A DNA stretch of 64,000 nucleotides from Kistimonas sp964291485 (GCA_964291485.2 OZ220224.1:1550001-1614000); one strand, 5' to 3'; positions 16,306-25,248 are shown, counted from the first letter of the stretch. Program-made: numbers and translations. The notes: generated from the letters alone by a model not told the origin.

Positions 16306-18090
16306 ATGCGCAGCCATTATTGCGGCGATCTGAACGCCTCCCATGAGGGGCAGGAAGTCACACTGTGTGGATGGGTCCATCGCCGCCGTGACCATGGAGG
16401 TGTCATTTTCCTGGATCTGCGTGACCGGGAAGGGATTGCCCAGGTGGTGTTTGACCCCGATACCGTGGACGCGTTTGCCCTGGCAGACCGCGCCCGCAGT
16501 GAATTTGTTCTGAAGGTGACTGGCAAGGTACGCCTGCGTCCGGAAGGCACCGTCAACCCGAACATGAAGACCGGTGAGATTGAAGTGCTGGGCAAGGATC
16601 TGGAAATCCTGAACAGCGCGTTGACCCCGCCGTTCCAGCTGGACGAGTACACTGATGTCGGTGAAGACATCCGCCTGAAGTACCGCTATGTGGACCTGCG
16701 TCGTCCGGATATGCAGCAGAAGCTGATCTTCCGCTCCAAGGTGACCAGCGCTATCCGTAACTATCTGGACAGCAATGGCTTCCTGGATATCGAAACCCCG
16801 ATCCTGACCCGTGCCACGCCTGAAGGTGCCCGTGATTACCTGGTACCGAGTCGTACCCACCAGGGTTCTTTCTTTGCCCTGCCGCAGTCGCCTCAGCTGT
16901 TCAAGCAGCTGCTGATGGTGTCTGGTTTTGACCGTTACTACCAGGTAGCGAAGTGCTTCCGTGACGAAGACCTGCGCGCCGACCGTCAGCCTGAATTCAC
17001 CCAGATCGATATCGAAACCTCCTTCCTTGGTGAAGAAGACATCATGGGTCTGACCGAAGGCATGGTACGCAAGCTGTTCAGCGACCTGATGAATGTTGAA
17101 TTTGATGCCTTCCCGCGGATGACTTATGCCGAAGCCATGCGTCGCTACGGTTCCGACAAGCCTGACCTGCGTATCCCGCTGGAGCTTGTCGATATCGCTG
17201 ACCTGATGGAAACCATTGACTTCAAGGTCTTCAAAGGACCTGCCAGCGATCCGAAAGGCCGCGTGACTGCACTGAAAGTGCCGGGTGGTGCCACCCTGAG
17301 CCGTAAGCAGATTGATGAATACACCAAGTATGTTGGCATCTATGGTGCGAAAGGTCTGGCCTGGATCAAGGTCAACGCCATTGAGAAAGGTGTAGAGGAA
17401 GGCCTGCAATCACCCATCATTAAATTCCTGGGTGATGACGTGACCATGAAGATCATGGAGCGTCTGGATGCGCAGAATGGCGATATCGTCTTCTTTGGTG
17501 CAGACAAAGCGACTGTGGTCAGCGAAGCTTTGGGCGCGTTGCGCTGCAAGCTGGGTGAAGATCTGAACCTGTACACCTGTGAATGGGCGCCTCTGTGGGT
17601 CGTGGATTTCCCAATGTTTGAGGAAGACGGCAAGGGCGGTCTGACCGCGTTGCACCACCCCTTCACCGCGCCAAGCTGCACACCGGCCGAGCTGGAAGCT
17701 GCACCGGCCGAAGCCCTGTCCCGTGCCTACGATATGGTGCTGAACGGTGTTGAGCTGGGTGGTGGCTCTGTCCGTATTCATAATGAAGCGATGCAGCAGG
17801 TGGTATTCCGTGTACTGGGTATCGGCGAAGAAGAACAGCGCGAGAAGTTCGGCTTCCTGCTGGACGCCCTGAAGTTTGGTGCGCCGCCGCACGGTGGTCT
17901 GGCCTTTGGTCTGGATCGTCTGGTGATGCTGATGACCGGTGCGGATTCCATCCGTGAAGTGATTGCCTTCCCGAAAACCCAGTCAGCCGCCTGCCAGATG
18001 ACCCAGGCGCCGGGTGCCGTGGAAGAGCAGCAGCTGCGTGACCTGAATATCCGTATCCGCAGGGATCCTGCTTCTGCCACCAGTCACTGA
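16306..18090 (+). CDS. aspS: aspartyl-tRNA synthetase
   Basis: A full-length bacterial-type AspRS of 594 residues. It has an N-terminal OB-fold anticodon-binding domain (GWVHRRRDHGGVIFLDLRDR), the class II motif 2 region (FRDEDLRADRQPEFTQID), a GAD insertion domain in the middle, and motif 3 near GLAFGLDRLVMLMTG. It charges tRNA-Asp (or Asp/Asn if the lineage is non-discriminating) in the cytosol. It precedes yebC, the standard order in related bacteria. Confidence 0.98.
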   Translation: MRSHYCGDLNASHEGQEVTLCGWVHRRRDHGGVIFLDLRDREGIAQVVFDPDTVDAFALADRARSEFVLKVTGKVRLRPEGTVNPNMKTGEIEVLGKDLEILNSALTPPFQLDEYTDVGEDIRLKYRYVDLRRPDMQQKLIFRSKVTSAIRNYLDSNGFLDIETPILTRATPEGARDYLVPSRTHQGSFFALPQSPQLFKQLLMVSGFDRYYQVAKCFRDEDLRADRQPEFTQIDIETSFLGEEDIMGLTEGMVRKLFSDLMNVEFDAFPRMTYAEAMRRYGSDKPDLRIPLELVDIADLMETIDFKVFKGPASDPKGRVTALKVPGGATLSRKQIDEYTKYVGIYGAKGLAWIKVNAIEKGVEEGLQSPIIKFLGDDVTMKIMERLDAQNGDIVFFGADKATVVSEALGALRCKLGEDLNLYTCEWAPLWVVDFPMFEEDGKGGLTALHHPFTAPSCTPAELEAAPAEALSRAYDMVLNGVELGGGSVRIHNEAMQQVVFRVLGIGEEEQREKFGFLLDALKFGAPPHGGLAFGLDRLVMLMTGADSIREVIAFPKTQSAACQMTQAPGAVEEQQLRDLNIRIRRDPASATSH

Positions 18091-18105
18091 TGTGGCTGGT
18101 TTCGG

Positions 18106-18123
18106 CTGCCTGCTTTCAGGCAG
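18106..18123 (+). other. hairpin between aspS and yebC
   Basis: CTGCCTG (18106-18112) pairs with CAGGCAG (18117-18123). There is no T-run, so it is more likely a processing or stabilising hairpin than a terminator. Confidence 0.4.
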
Positions 18124-18190
18124 GCAGTCGGCCATCGATTTATGCGACAAGTCGTTTTTAGTAATTCATTAAAGGGTGAGGTTTCGACCT

Positions 18191-18937
18191 ATGGCAGGTC
18201 ATAGTAAATGGGCGAACATCAAGCACCGCAAGGCGGCGCAGGATGCCAAGCGTGGCAAGATCTTTACCAAGCTGATCCGCGAACTGACCGTGGCCGCCAA
18301 GGCTGGCGGTCCTAACCCGGAAGATAACCCGCGTCTGCGCGCAGCGGTCGACAAGGCGCTGAGCGCCAACATGACCCGCGATACCGTTGACCGTGCGATC
18401 GCCCGTGGTGCCGGCAGTGCCGACAACGACAACATGGAAGAGATCACCTATGAAGGCTACGGCCCGGGTGGTGTGGCTATCCTGGTTGAATGCATGACGG
18501 ACAACCGTAACCGGACTGTATCTGAAGTACGTCACGCGTTCTCCAAGCACGGCGGTAACCTGGGCACTGACGGTTCTGTTGCTTACCTGTTTGAGCGTAA
18601 AGGACAGATTTTCTTTGAGCCGGGTGTCGATGAAGATGCGCTGATGGAAGCCGCGTTGGAGGCCGGTGCGGAAGATGTTATTGCCAATGATGACGGCTCC
18701 GTGGAAGTCACCACCGAGTGGACGGAATTCATGCAGGTCAAGGATGCGCTGGAAGCGGCAGGCATGACACCGGCCGATGGTGAAGTCGCCATGGTGCCAA
18801 CGACCCAGTCTCCGCTGGATGCTGACGGTGCAGCCAAGATCATGAAGTTGATTGATCGTCTGGAAGACCTGGATGATGTTCAGAATGTCTATAGTAATGC
18901 AGATATTCCGGATGATGTGATGGAATCTCTGGGCTGA
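18191..18937 (+). CDS. yebC: YebC/TACO1-family translation factor
   Basis: The start is ATG 18191 (MAGHSKWANIKHRKAAQDAK, the invariant family N-terminus), with GGGTGAGG at 18174-18181. An upstream in-frame ATG at 18176 overlaps that ribosome-binding site and is rejected. The 248-residue protein is full length. The family was long annotated as transcriptional regulators. Recent work links YebC to relief of ribosome stalling on proline-rich sequences. In related genomes it is followed directly by ruvC. Here 3.4 kb intervene. Confidence 0.95.
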   Translation: MAGHSKWANIKHRKAAQDAKRGKIFTKLIRELTVAAKAGGPNPEDNPRLRAAVDKALSANMTRDTVDRAIARGAGSADNDNMEEITYEGYGPGGVAILVECMTDNRNRTVSEVRHAFSKHGGNLGTDGSVAYLFERKGQIFFEPGVDEDALMEAALEAGAEDVIANDDGSVEVTTEWTEFMQVKDALEAAGMTPADGEVAMVPTTQSPLDADGAAKIMKLIDRLEDLDDVQNVYSNADIPDDVMESLG

Positions 18938-18956
18938 TCTGTTGATGCTCTTTCTG

Positions 18957-18982
18957 GCGCTGGCAGTACCGCTGGCGCTTTT
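18957..18982 (+). terminator. rho-independent terminator after yebC
   Basis: GCGCTGGC (18957-18964) pairs with GCTGGCGC (18971-18978), with two G-U pairs in RNA, followed by TTTT. It closes the aspS-yebC unit at the edge of the AT-rich island. Confidence 0.75.
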
Positions 18983-19860
18983 ACGTAGGGTGGCGCAAAG
19001 TGTTCATTTTCTCCCTGTTTTCAGAGGTTGATGCCAAGTGTTACGAGGAAAAGCACTAGTACTATAACTGTTACTGTTATAAGCGGTGGCAGTAAATCTT
19101 TCATGTGTGTTGCTCGTTCATGTCATCATCAACAGGGTACGCTGTTTGTTATACCTTTCCCGTAGATTTTCGTTACGCTGGTTGATAGTTTGTAATTATT
19201 GGTCTTGAGCTTGTATTGCATGTTGTTGCCTGAGCTGTTGTTTTTGGAGAGGGGCTTTTTTATCATCAATTAAAGATGTGATCCCTTCTCTTGTTAGTTG
19301 GTTTTATGGTGTTTTTTTAACTAATGGCGTGGTGTCGGTTTCTCGGGTGTGCTCGTTGCTATGAATTGTTTGAATTTTGTTTGGGTTTTGTGAGTATATG
19401 GATTGGTAGGTTTTTTTAAGTGTTATGGTCGGTGTATAGCTTGGGTTTAGCTGATTATAGTATTGCTCTAACCTAAGTAAATGTTAGGTTATTCGTGGAA
19501 ATGGAATGCTGAATTGTTTTATGTTTTGGTTTCCTGTGATGAGTAAAGTGCTTTCATGGGGTATTTGTCTGAAGTTTGGTTAATGATTGATTATCTTGTT
19601 GGTTGTTGGTTGTTGGTTGTTGGTTGTTGGTTGTTGGTTGTTGGTTTTAATCGTGTGGTTATATAATTTGGATTGTTTTTAAAAAGTTGGAATTCTGTTG
19701 GTCTATAAGAATTATTTTTTCTGTTAGAGGTTTAATTTGTGCCCTGGTTAGGGCTTGGTCTATGAAAGATATTTAATCTCTTTTAGGTGTTGCCTGAATC
19801 GCTTCTCTTTTCTTTTGGGGGATGTATTTAATTTGAAAGGTAAATCCCTGGGAGCGGATC
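18983..19860. other. AT-rich, C-poor gap at the left of the yebC-ruvC island
   Basis: About 880 bases with no convincing gene. The plus strand is strikingly rich in T and G and poor in C from about 19100 to 19850, unlike the flanking genes. It contains a heptanucleotide tandem repeat and must include the promoter of the downstream unknown gene, which I cannot locate. Confidence 0.6.
19596..19644 (+). repeat. TTGTTGG heptanucleotide, seven perfect tandem copies
   Basis: Seven exact head-to-tail copies of TTGTTGG occupy 49 bases, followed by TTTT. They lie about 215 bases upstream of the leader ORF at 19861. Tracts like this change length by slipped-strand mispairing. Confidence 0.95.
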
Positions 19861-19914
19861 GTGAGTATGCAACTTTATTGTTATTTTGGTGTCAAATGCG
19901 GCATGAATAAGTGA
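19861..19914 (+). CDS. possible 17-residue leader ORF
   Basis: GTG 19861 follows a GGGAG ribosome-binding site at 19850-19854 with six-base spacing, and the frame stops at TGA 19912-19914. The stop overlaps the GTG at 19911 that can begin the next gene (GTGA overlap), a pattern typical of translational coupling. The peptide has Cys and aromatic residues and no recognised motif. The ribosome-binding site here is much better than that of the downstream gene, so ribosomes may reach that gene by reinitiation. Confidence 0.4.
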   Translation: MSMQLYCYFGVKCGMNK

Positions 19915-21296
19915 GTTTTTTAGTTAAATGGGCTTATGTTATGGAAACACAAAGATTTTTTCAGGGAGCTGCTTGCTCATATAGTTTGTACAGAGATCGC
20001 GATAGCGATTGTTTGACTCGCATTTTGAATGTTGTTGAGGCTTTTTTTCTGGGTTTGTGTAAATGTTATAAAGTACAGCAAGCCGAGGCTATAGCGCTTC
20101 TGTCGATGTGTCATGATGATGAAAGCATGACGTTTGTCAGGGAGTTGCATAGTCGGGGAATATATGGAGAACGGCCGAATGCGACAACAACTTCACAGGA
20201 TGGGCTGCCATTATCTTGGGATGCAGATGATTCCGCTGCGGAAGGACGTGTGAGGAGTCACGTTAGAGCTGATCCAACTAGTATGGAGGGGGAAAGGCCA
20301 AATGATTCGCCGCCGGATTTGATAGCAGATGTGTCTGTGGCCGTTGCTGTTCCTGCTGCAGTCAGGGAAGATGATTCAGCGAGTACTATCTCCATCGGCG
20401 GGGATGATTCCGCTGGGGAAGGAGGGTTGAGGTGCCGCGTTCGAGCTGGTTCGACTAGCGTGGCGGAGGAAATGCCAAGTGTTTTTCCGCCGGATTTGAC
20501 AGCTGATATGTTTGCGGCCGTTGCTGTTCCTGCTGCAGTCGCAGAAGATGATTCAGCGGGTAGTGTCTCAATCGGGGGGGATGATTCAGAGCTGTTGGCA
20601 ACGGATGGAGGGGATAGATCCAGTACTGATGATTCATTCGCATCAGCGGTGCCGGAGGAGGCTGAGCCGTCAACCGGCCTGACACAGGGTTCATTGGGGG
20701 AGGCGGCATCCTCTGTATATAGTGATGAAGCTTTTACTGGTAACGTAATGGAACAGTTTAGAGCTCGAATAGATAACAGTGCTTATTATCAGAGCGCTTT
20801 AGAGATTTTAGGGGATGATAATGACGATGGGGTAGTAGAGGGTTTTGATAATGTGCAACTTGATGGCGCCACGCAACTGTTATGGGAATGCCTGAGTTAT
20901 AGGCTTGCAGCTGAATTTGCTAAAGATAAAAACGCTATAATGGCAATATTTGATCAAGCGGAAGAATCAAGGCTTGGTCAGATAACCCATATACGTAGTT
21001 TAAGAAAACGACATGTAATGCGAAATCAAAGGGGGAGATATGATTATTCTCTCTCTTTGAGGAATGATACTCGCATGTTTATGCTTGTCTTGTATTATCT
21101 TGGGCAAAGGCTGAGTGATGTTGGTCAGAGAGACAATATTTTTGGCAGTTTGTACGCTGATATCAAGGCAAATCGTGATATTGACGCTAGTTTTAAGCTG
21201 AGTGATGTTCGACGTGGACTTTGTTTGGATATGTGGGGTGATGAACTTAGAGCATTATCAGATCTGTTGGAAATTACTGGTGATAGTGAAACATGA
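19911..21296 (+). CDS. unknown 461-residue protein with internal tandem duplication
   Basis: No family is recognised. The start may be GTG 19911, coupled to the short upstream ORF, or ATG 19941. Residues 1-85 look folded and are rich in Cys and aromatics. Residues 106-164 and 165-223 are two copies of a 59-residue unit with landmarks DDSA, VRA, PPDL, AVAVPAAV, EDDSA and SIGG, and a third copy begins at 224 and breaks off. Residues 224-275 are Ser/Thr/Asp/Glu-rich, and 276-455 look like a helical domain (MEQFRARIDNSAYYQSALEIL, then YDYSLSLRNDTRMFMLVLYYLGQRL). There is no signal peptide, membrane segment or enzyme motif. A disordered repeat between two domains, AT-rich surroundings and placement in an island fit a secreted effector or lineage-specific protein, but that is inference. 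Confidence 0.75.
   Translation: MSFLVKWAYVMETQRFFQGAACSYSLYRDRDSDCLTRILNVVEAFFLGLCKCYKVQQAEAIALLSMCHDDESMTFVRELHSRGIYGERPNATTTSQDGLPLSWDADDSAAEGRVRSHVRADPTSMEGERPNDSPPDLIADVSVAVAVPAAVREDDSASTISIGGDDSAGEGGLRCRVRAGSTSVAEEMPSVFPPDLTADMFAAVAVPAAVAEDDSAGSVSIGGDDSELLATDGGDRSSTDDSFASAVPEEAEPSTGLTQGSLGEAASSVYSDEAFTGNVMEQFRARIDNSAYYQSALEILGDDNDDGVVEGFDNVQLDGATQLLWECLSYRLAAEFAKDKNAIMAIFDQAEESRLGQITHIRSLRKRHVMRNQRGRYDYSLSLRNDTRMFMLVLYYLGQRLSDVGQRDNIFGSLYADIKANRDIDASFKLSDVRRGLCLDMWGDELRALSDLLEITGDSET
20226..20579 (+). repeat. two 177-bp in-frame tandem repeats
   Basis: Unit 1 spans 20226-20402 and unit 2 spans 20403-20579, and a partial third unit starts at 20580 (GATGATTC in all three). The units have diverged at many positions but keep the same length, preserving the reading frame. 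Confidence 0.88.
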
Positions 21297-22330
21297 GAGG
21301 ATGGATTTCTTCAGGTGTTATTCGATTAGCTGGAACCTGATGAATAGTGAGAGACATAACGGCAGCTGATTGCGTGTGATACTATGCTGTGCTGTTATCC
21401 GGCGCTGATTTTGGGTGGCAGTCTTTTGTTGAGGTTTATCTTGCTTAGTTCAATGTGCTAGGTGTAAATGGTGTGTTCATGAAGTAATGATCTGTTTGTG
21501 AGTTAGAAATGGATATAGAAATGTATTTTTGTTCGCGAACATGATTTTTATGCGAACCTTGATTCTTTGTTTTGTTGTTGTTTTTTGTCATGCTATTTAA
21601 AAGATCTTATCAGGTAATGTTTGGAGGGGTGGCCGTGTTGCCATCGTTTCGTTGAGGTTTTAAAATTGAAAAGCGACCTGTGTGGAAAAATGATGACATT
21701 ATCAGGCTGCCAGCCTATTTGTCAGAGCTGAGTCTGATAGAAATATCAGTCGAGAATGGTTAAGCATTACTGGGTTTTTTAGTCTGTGCTGATTATGATC
21801 CTCTGAAGGAAGGTATGATACCATTCATTGAATCGCTAAGTTGTCACCGATGTTAAATTAATTTTCTCTGCTTACTTATCTTATTAACTCTTGGATTGTT
21901 ATCAAGTACTAACCTTTCGTTTATTTTTTTGCTTCTACTTTTTCGTAGTAGAAATATTCTTCCTGTAAGCGTACCGAGCGTTTTTGTAAATTTGTGTAGA
22001 CAGTATGCGCGTACGTCGCTGGTATGAATAAGCGCCTGGTGCTGAGAGTTGCATTTTGTTCATTCTATGTTTATTGGAAGGATAAAGGTTTTTAGTAATA
22101 ACAGTTTGAACATGCTTGGGAGTTTTGTGAGTTGGTTTGTGAATAAAGTGAAAGAATATATTGATTTCTAACTCATCCAGTCAGAGAGGCGCCTTCTCAT
22201 TTAAAAATAAGGTGTGACTCGTGCTGTTTGGTGGGGTGATGGCCTGATGGGGGAAGTAATTACTTCACAAAAAAGGTGTATAAAAGTACAGTATTGTGGG
22301 TGTGTGTAACAAGAGTGTTCAGGCAGGGAT
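21297..22330. other. AT-rich gap at the right of the yebC-ruvC island
   Basis: About 1 kb of AT-rich sequence without a supportable gene. It includes a perfect palindrome GTTCGCGAAC (21531-21540) and a 19-codon hydrophobic open frame at 21541-21600 that lacks a ribosome-binding site. The ruvC promoter must lie near the right end, but I could not identify it. Confidence 0.55.
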
Positions 22331-22858
22331 ATGGCAATTATTTTGGGAATTGATCCAGGTTCCCGCATTACCGGCTACGGTCTGATTAACCAGATTGGCT
22401 CACGGATTGAGTACATTGATTCAGGCTGCATCAGGATTCAGCCGGGCGAGTTGCCGGAAAGGCTACAGCAGGTGTATGAGGGTGTTCATCGGGTCATAGA
22501 GGCTTACCAGCCGCAAACTGTAGGGATAGAACAGGTCTTTATGTCGCGTAATGCGGATTCTGCCCTGAAACTGGGGCAGGCCAGGGGAGCTGCAATTGTA
22601 GCGGCGGTTAACCAGGGGCTCCCGGTGGCTGAGTATTCCGCCCGTCAGGTCAAACAGTCGGTTGTGGGTAAAGGCTCTGCTGACAAGGCACAGGTGCAGC
22701 ATATGGTGATGGCTTTATTGAAGCTCAATAAGGTGCCGCAGGCCGATGCTGCCGACGCTCTGGCTGTCGCGTTATGTCATGCCCATACGCAGCAGAGCCT
22801 GATTCGCATGGCAACCAGTAAAGGGTCCGTGCGCATGGGTAATGGTCGGCTCCGTTAA
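22331..22858 (+). CDS. ruvC: Holliday junction resolvase RuvC
   Basis: The 175-residue RuvC begins ILGIDPGSRITGYG, containing the first catalytic Asp (Asp7). The second acidic site is in VGIEQVF, and the C-terminal pair in QADAADALAVALCHAH. It is a dimeric endonuclease that cuts Holliday junctions held by RuvAB. AGGCAGGGAT precedes ATG 22331. It starts the ruvCAB cluster, with ruvA 41 bases downstream. Confidence 0.98.
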   Translation: MAIILGIDPGSRITGYGLINQIGSRIEYIDSGCIRIQPGELPERLQQVYEGVHRVIEAYQPQTVGIEQVFMSRNADSALKLGQARGAAIVAAVNQGLPVAEYSARQVKQSVVGKGSADKAQVQHMVMALLKLNKVPQADAADALAVALCHAHTQQSLIRMATSKGSVRMGNGRLR

Positions 22859-22899
22859 GTGGTATGCCGAATTGAAACATTGTAAAGGTGGGATGTGAC

Positions 22900-23511
22900 A
22901 TGATTGGTCGTCTCAGGGGAATTGTTGTTGAAAAACGTCCGCCGCAATTACTGCTGGATGTGAATGGTGTCGGCTATGAAATTGAAGCGCCCATGACGAC
23001 CTTCTACCGATTGTCGGAAGAGGGGCAGGAGGCGACGCTGTATACGCACTTTGTCGTTCGTGAGGATGCGCAGTTGCTGTATGGTTTTGCTGACCGCAAG
23101 GAGCGGCAGCTGTTTCGTACACTGATTCGTGTCAACGGCGTAGGACCCAAGTTGGGGTTGGCGATTCTGTCGGGTATGGAATCCGATATGTTTGTGCGTT
23201 GTGTCCACGATGATGACAGTGCCACGCTGACGCGCTTGCCGGGTATCGGCAAGAAAACTGCCGAGCGACTGATCGTTGAAATGCGGGATCGGCTGGATGA
23301 CTGGGCGCCTGAGCTGGGGGATAGTAGTGCTTCACCGTCTCTGGTGGTAGCCAATACGCCGTCGGATCGTGTGGCGGTACAGGATGCTATCAGTGCCCTG
23401 GTCTCATTGGGGTATCGTCAGCAGGATGCCAGTAAGGCCATCGGTGCAGTGAAAGAGGATGGCTTGGTCAGTGAAGAGCTGATTCGTCGTGCCCTGAAGG
23501 CTATGCTGTGA
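22900..23511 (+). CDS. ruvA: Holliday junction DNA helicase subunit RuvA
   Basis: The start is ATG 22900 (MIGRLRGIVVEK), after AAGGTGGGA at 22884-22892. An upstream in-frame GTG at 22888 overlaps the ribosome-binding site. The 203 residues show the N-terminal OB fold, two helix-hairpin-helix motifs (NGVGPKLGLAIL and LPGIGKKTAERLIVEMRDRL) and the C-terminal domain III that contacts RuvB. It forms the tetramer that flattens Holliday junctions. Confidence 0.98.
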   Translation: MIGRLRGIVVEKRPPQLLLDVNGVGYEIEAPMTTFYRLSEEGQEATLYTHFVVREDAQLLYGFADRKERQLFRTLIRVNGVGPKLGLAILSGMESDMFVRCVHDDDSATLTRLPGIGKKTAERLIVEMRDRLDDWAPELGDSSASPSLVVANTPSDRVAVQDAISALVSLGYRQQDASKAIGAVKEDGLVSEELIRRALKAML

Positions 23512-23622
23512 GTGGTCACCACTGTCGCTGTTAGCATTGCGGGCTCTCTGGATTTACAGCCAAAATCAGATAACACACAATCAAGTGATCTATGTCAGAG
23601 TCATTGAATCAGCAGGTGCTGG

Positions 23623-24633
23623 ATGATTGAAAGTGACCGATTGATATCGGGCCATGGAACTCCGCAGGAAGAGCGTATAGATCGTGCCATACGACCGACC
23701 CGGTTGGCCGATTATACCGGGCAGCCGGCAGTGCGTGAGCAGATGGAAATTTTTATCCGTGCCGCTAGACAGCGCAATGAGGCACTGGATCATACGCTGA
23801 TTTTTGGTCCGCCGGGCTTGGGGAAAACGACGCTGGCCAATATTTTGGCCAATGAAATGGGTGTTCAGCTTCGAACGACTTCCGGCCCGGTTCTGGAAAA
23901 GGCCGGAGACCTGGCTGCCATGCTGACCAATCTCGAGCCTAACGACATCCTCTTTGTCGATGAGATTCATCGTCTGAGTCCGGTGGTGGAAGAGGTGCTT
24001 TATCCGGCCATGGAAGATTACCAGCTGGATATTATGATTGGTGAAGGGCCGGCTGCGCGCTCCATCAAGCTGGATCTGCCTCCTTTTACCCTTGTTGGCG
24101 CTACGACTCGGGCAGGTTTGCTGACATCGCCGTTGCGTGATCGCTTCGGCATCGTTCAGCGTCTTGAGTTCTATAGTGTTGAAGACCTGACCAAAATTGT
24201 GAGTCGCTCTGCCGCCATTCTTGGCATGACTATGGATGAGGACGGCGCACGTGAAGTGGCGGCACGCTCCCGGGGTACGCCGCGAATTGCTAATCGCCTA
24301 TTGCGCAGAGTGCGGGATTATGCAGAAGTGCGAGGCAGTGGGCACGTGGATCAGGCAGTGGCAGATGCTGCCCTGATTATGCTGGATGTTGATGGTGCCG
24401 GATTTGATCATATGGATCGTCGCCTTCTCCAGGCCATGGTTGAAAAGTTTGATGGCGGGCCGGTAGGTGTTGATAGCCTGGCGGCGGCAATCAGTGAAGA
24501 GCGGGACACCATTGAAGATGTACTTGAGCCCTACCTGATTCAGCAGGGGTATATCATGCGTACGCCACGAGGGCGTGTGCTGACCCGTCGGGCTTATGAG
24601 CATTTTGGCCTTTCCGTCAATCCGTCGGAATAG
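23623..24633 (+). CDS. ruvB: Holliday junction branch-migration ATPase RuvB
   Basis: The 336-residue AAA+ motor has Walker A GPPGLGKTT, Walker B ILFVDEIHRL, sensor 1 VGATTRAG, the arginine-finger region SPLRDRFGI, and a C-terminal winged helix (RTPRGRVLT). It drives branch migration with RuvA. The start MIESDRLISG matches family N-termini. It is the last gene of ruvCAB, 111 bases after ruvA. Confidence 0.98.
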   Translation: MIESDRLISGHGTPQEERIDRAIRPTRLADYTGQPAVREQMEIFIRAARQRNEALDHTLIFGPPGLGKTTLANILANEMGVQLRTTSGPVLEKAGDLAAMLTNLEPNDILFVDEIHRLSPVVEEVLYPAMEDYQLDIMIGEGPAARSIKLDLPPFTLVGATTRAGLLTSPLRDRFGIVQRLEFYSVEDLTKIVSRSAAILGMTMDEDGAREVAARSRGTPRIANRLLRRVRDYAEVRGSGHVDQAVADAALIMLDVDGAGFDHMDRRLLQAMVEKFDGGPVGVDSLAAAISEERDTIEDVLEPYLIQQGYIMRTPRGRVLTRRAYEHFGLSVNPSE

Positions 24634-24718
24634 TGGTTAAGTTCCCGTTCAGGTTTAAGGCGGCACAATAGCCAATATTCTGAATGTAAGAACCTGGTTA
24701 AGGTTACAGGTGGTGCAA

Positions 24719-25198
24719 ATGTACGACAAAGTTAAGTTGGTTGTGGCTGGAATCATGGCGCTGTTGCTCGTCGGTTGTGCCAGCGACTTGACCTCTACCA
24801 CGTATTCCCGTGGTGAAGCCCGGCAGATGCAGACGGTTCAGTTCGGTACGATCGTCGGTATTGAGAATGTGCAGCTTGAAGGGACCGATACTGGAATTGG
24901 CGCCATTGCCGGTGGTGCCGTGGGTGGTATCGCTGCGTCTGATATCGGTGGTGGCAAGGGCAGTGCGATAGCCAGTATTGGCGGTGCTCTGCTCGGTGGT
25001 TACCTGGGCGGAAAGGCTGAAGATGAGCTGACCAAAAAAGCGGGTGTCAATCTGACCATCCAGTTGGCAAATGGCAACTATGTCGCCGTGGTTCAGCAAG
25101 TTGATCCCGCCATGGTGTTCCGGGTAGGTGACAAGGTCACCATTTATGGTCAGGGAAGCACCACTCGTGTAGTGAAAGATACCAGCCAGTATCAATAA
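24719..25198 (+). CDS. SlyB-like glycine-zipper lipoprotein
   Basis: ATG 24719 follows AGGTGGT and gives a lipoprotein signal ending LLVGC (acylated Cys20). The 159-residue product has a glycine-zipper segment of two hairpin-like hydrophobic stretches (GIGAIAGGAVGGIAASDIGGG and ASIGGALLGGYLGG), then a C-terminal beta domain (LTIQLANGNYVAVVQ). This is the Pcp/SlyB 17-kDa antigen pattern of outer-membrane lipoproteins that help stabilise the envelope. It stands between ruvB and the tol cluster, with its own strong terminator. Confidence 0.9.
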   Translation: MYDKVKLVVAGIMALLLVGCASDLTSTTYSRGEARQMQTVQFGTIVGIENVQLEGTDTGIGAIAGGAVGGIAASDIGGGKGSAIASIGGALLGGYLGGKAEDELTKKAGVNLTIQLANGNYVAVVQQVDPAMVFRVGDKVTIYGQGSTTRVVKDTSQYQ

Positions 25199-25210
25199 CG
25201 GGTAACGATA

Positions 25211-25248
25211 AAAAAGAAAACGACTCTCTTGAGTCGTTTTCTTTTTTT
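25211..25248. terminator. strong terminator after the SlyB-like gene
   Basis: AAAAAGAAAACGACTC (25211-25226) pairs with GAGTCGTTTTCTTTTT (25231-25246) around TCTT: 16 uninterrupted pairs flanked by A- and T-runs. Confidence 0.95.

Noticed and set aside
16108..17409. A 433-codon minus-strand frame opposite fmdB-like gene and aspS
   Set aside because: It overlaps two well-supported genes and has the composition of a shadow frame.
19596..19644. CRISPR array
   Set aside because: The heptamer repeats have no spacers, and no cas genes are present.
21541..21600. 19-codon hydrophobic ORF (toxin-like peptide)
   Set aside because: No ribosome-binding site, in AT-rich DNA where short hydrophobic frames arise easily; no antisense RNA signal was identified.
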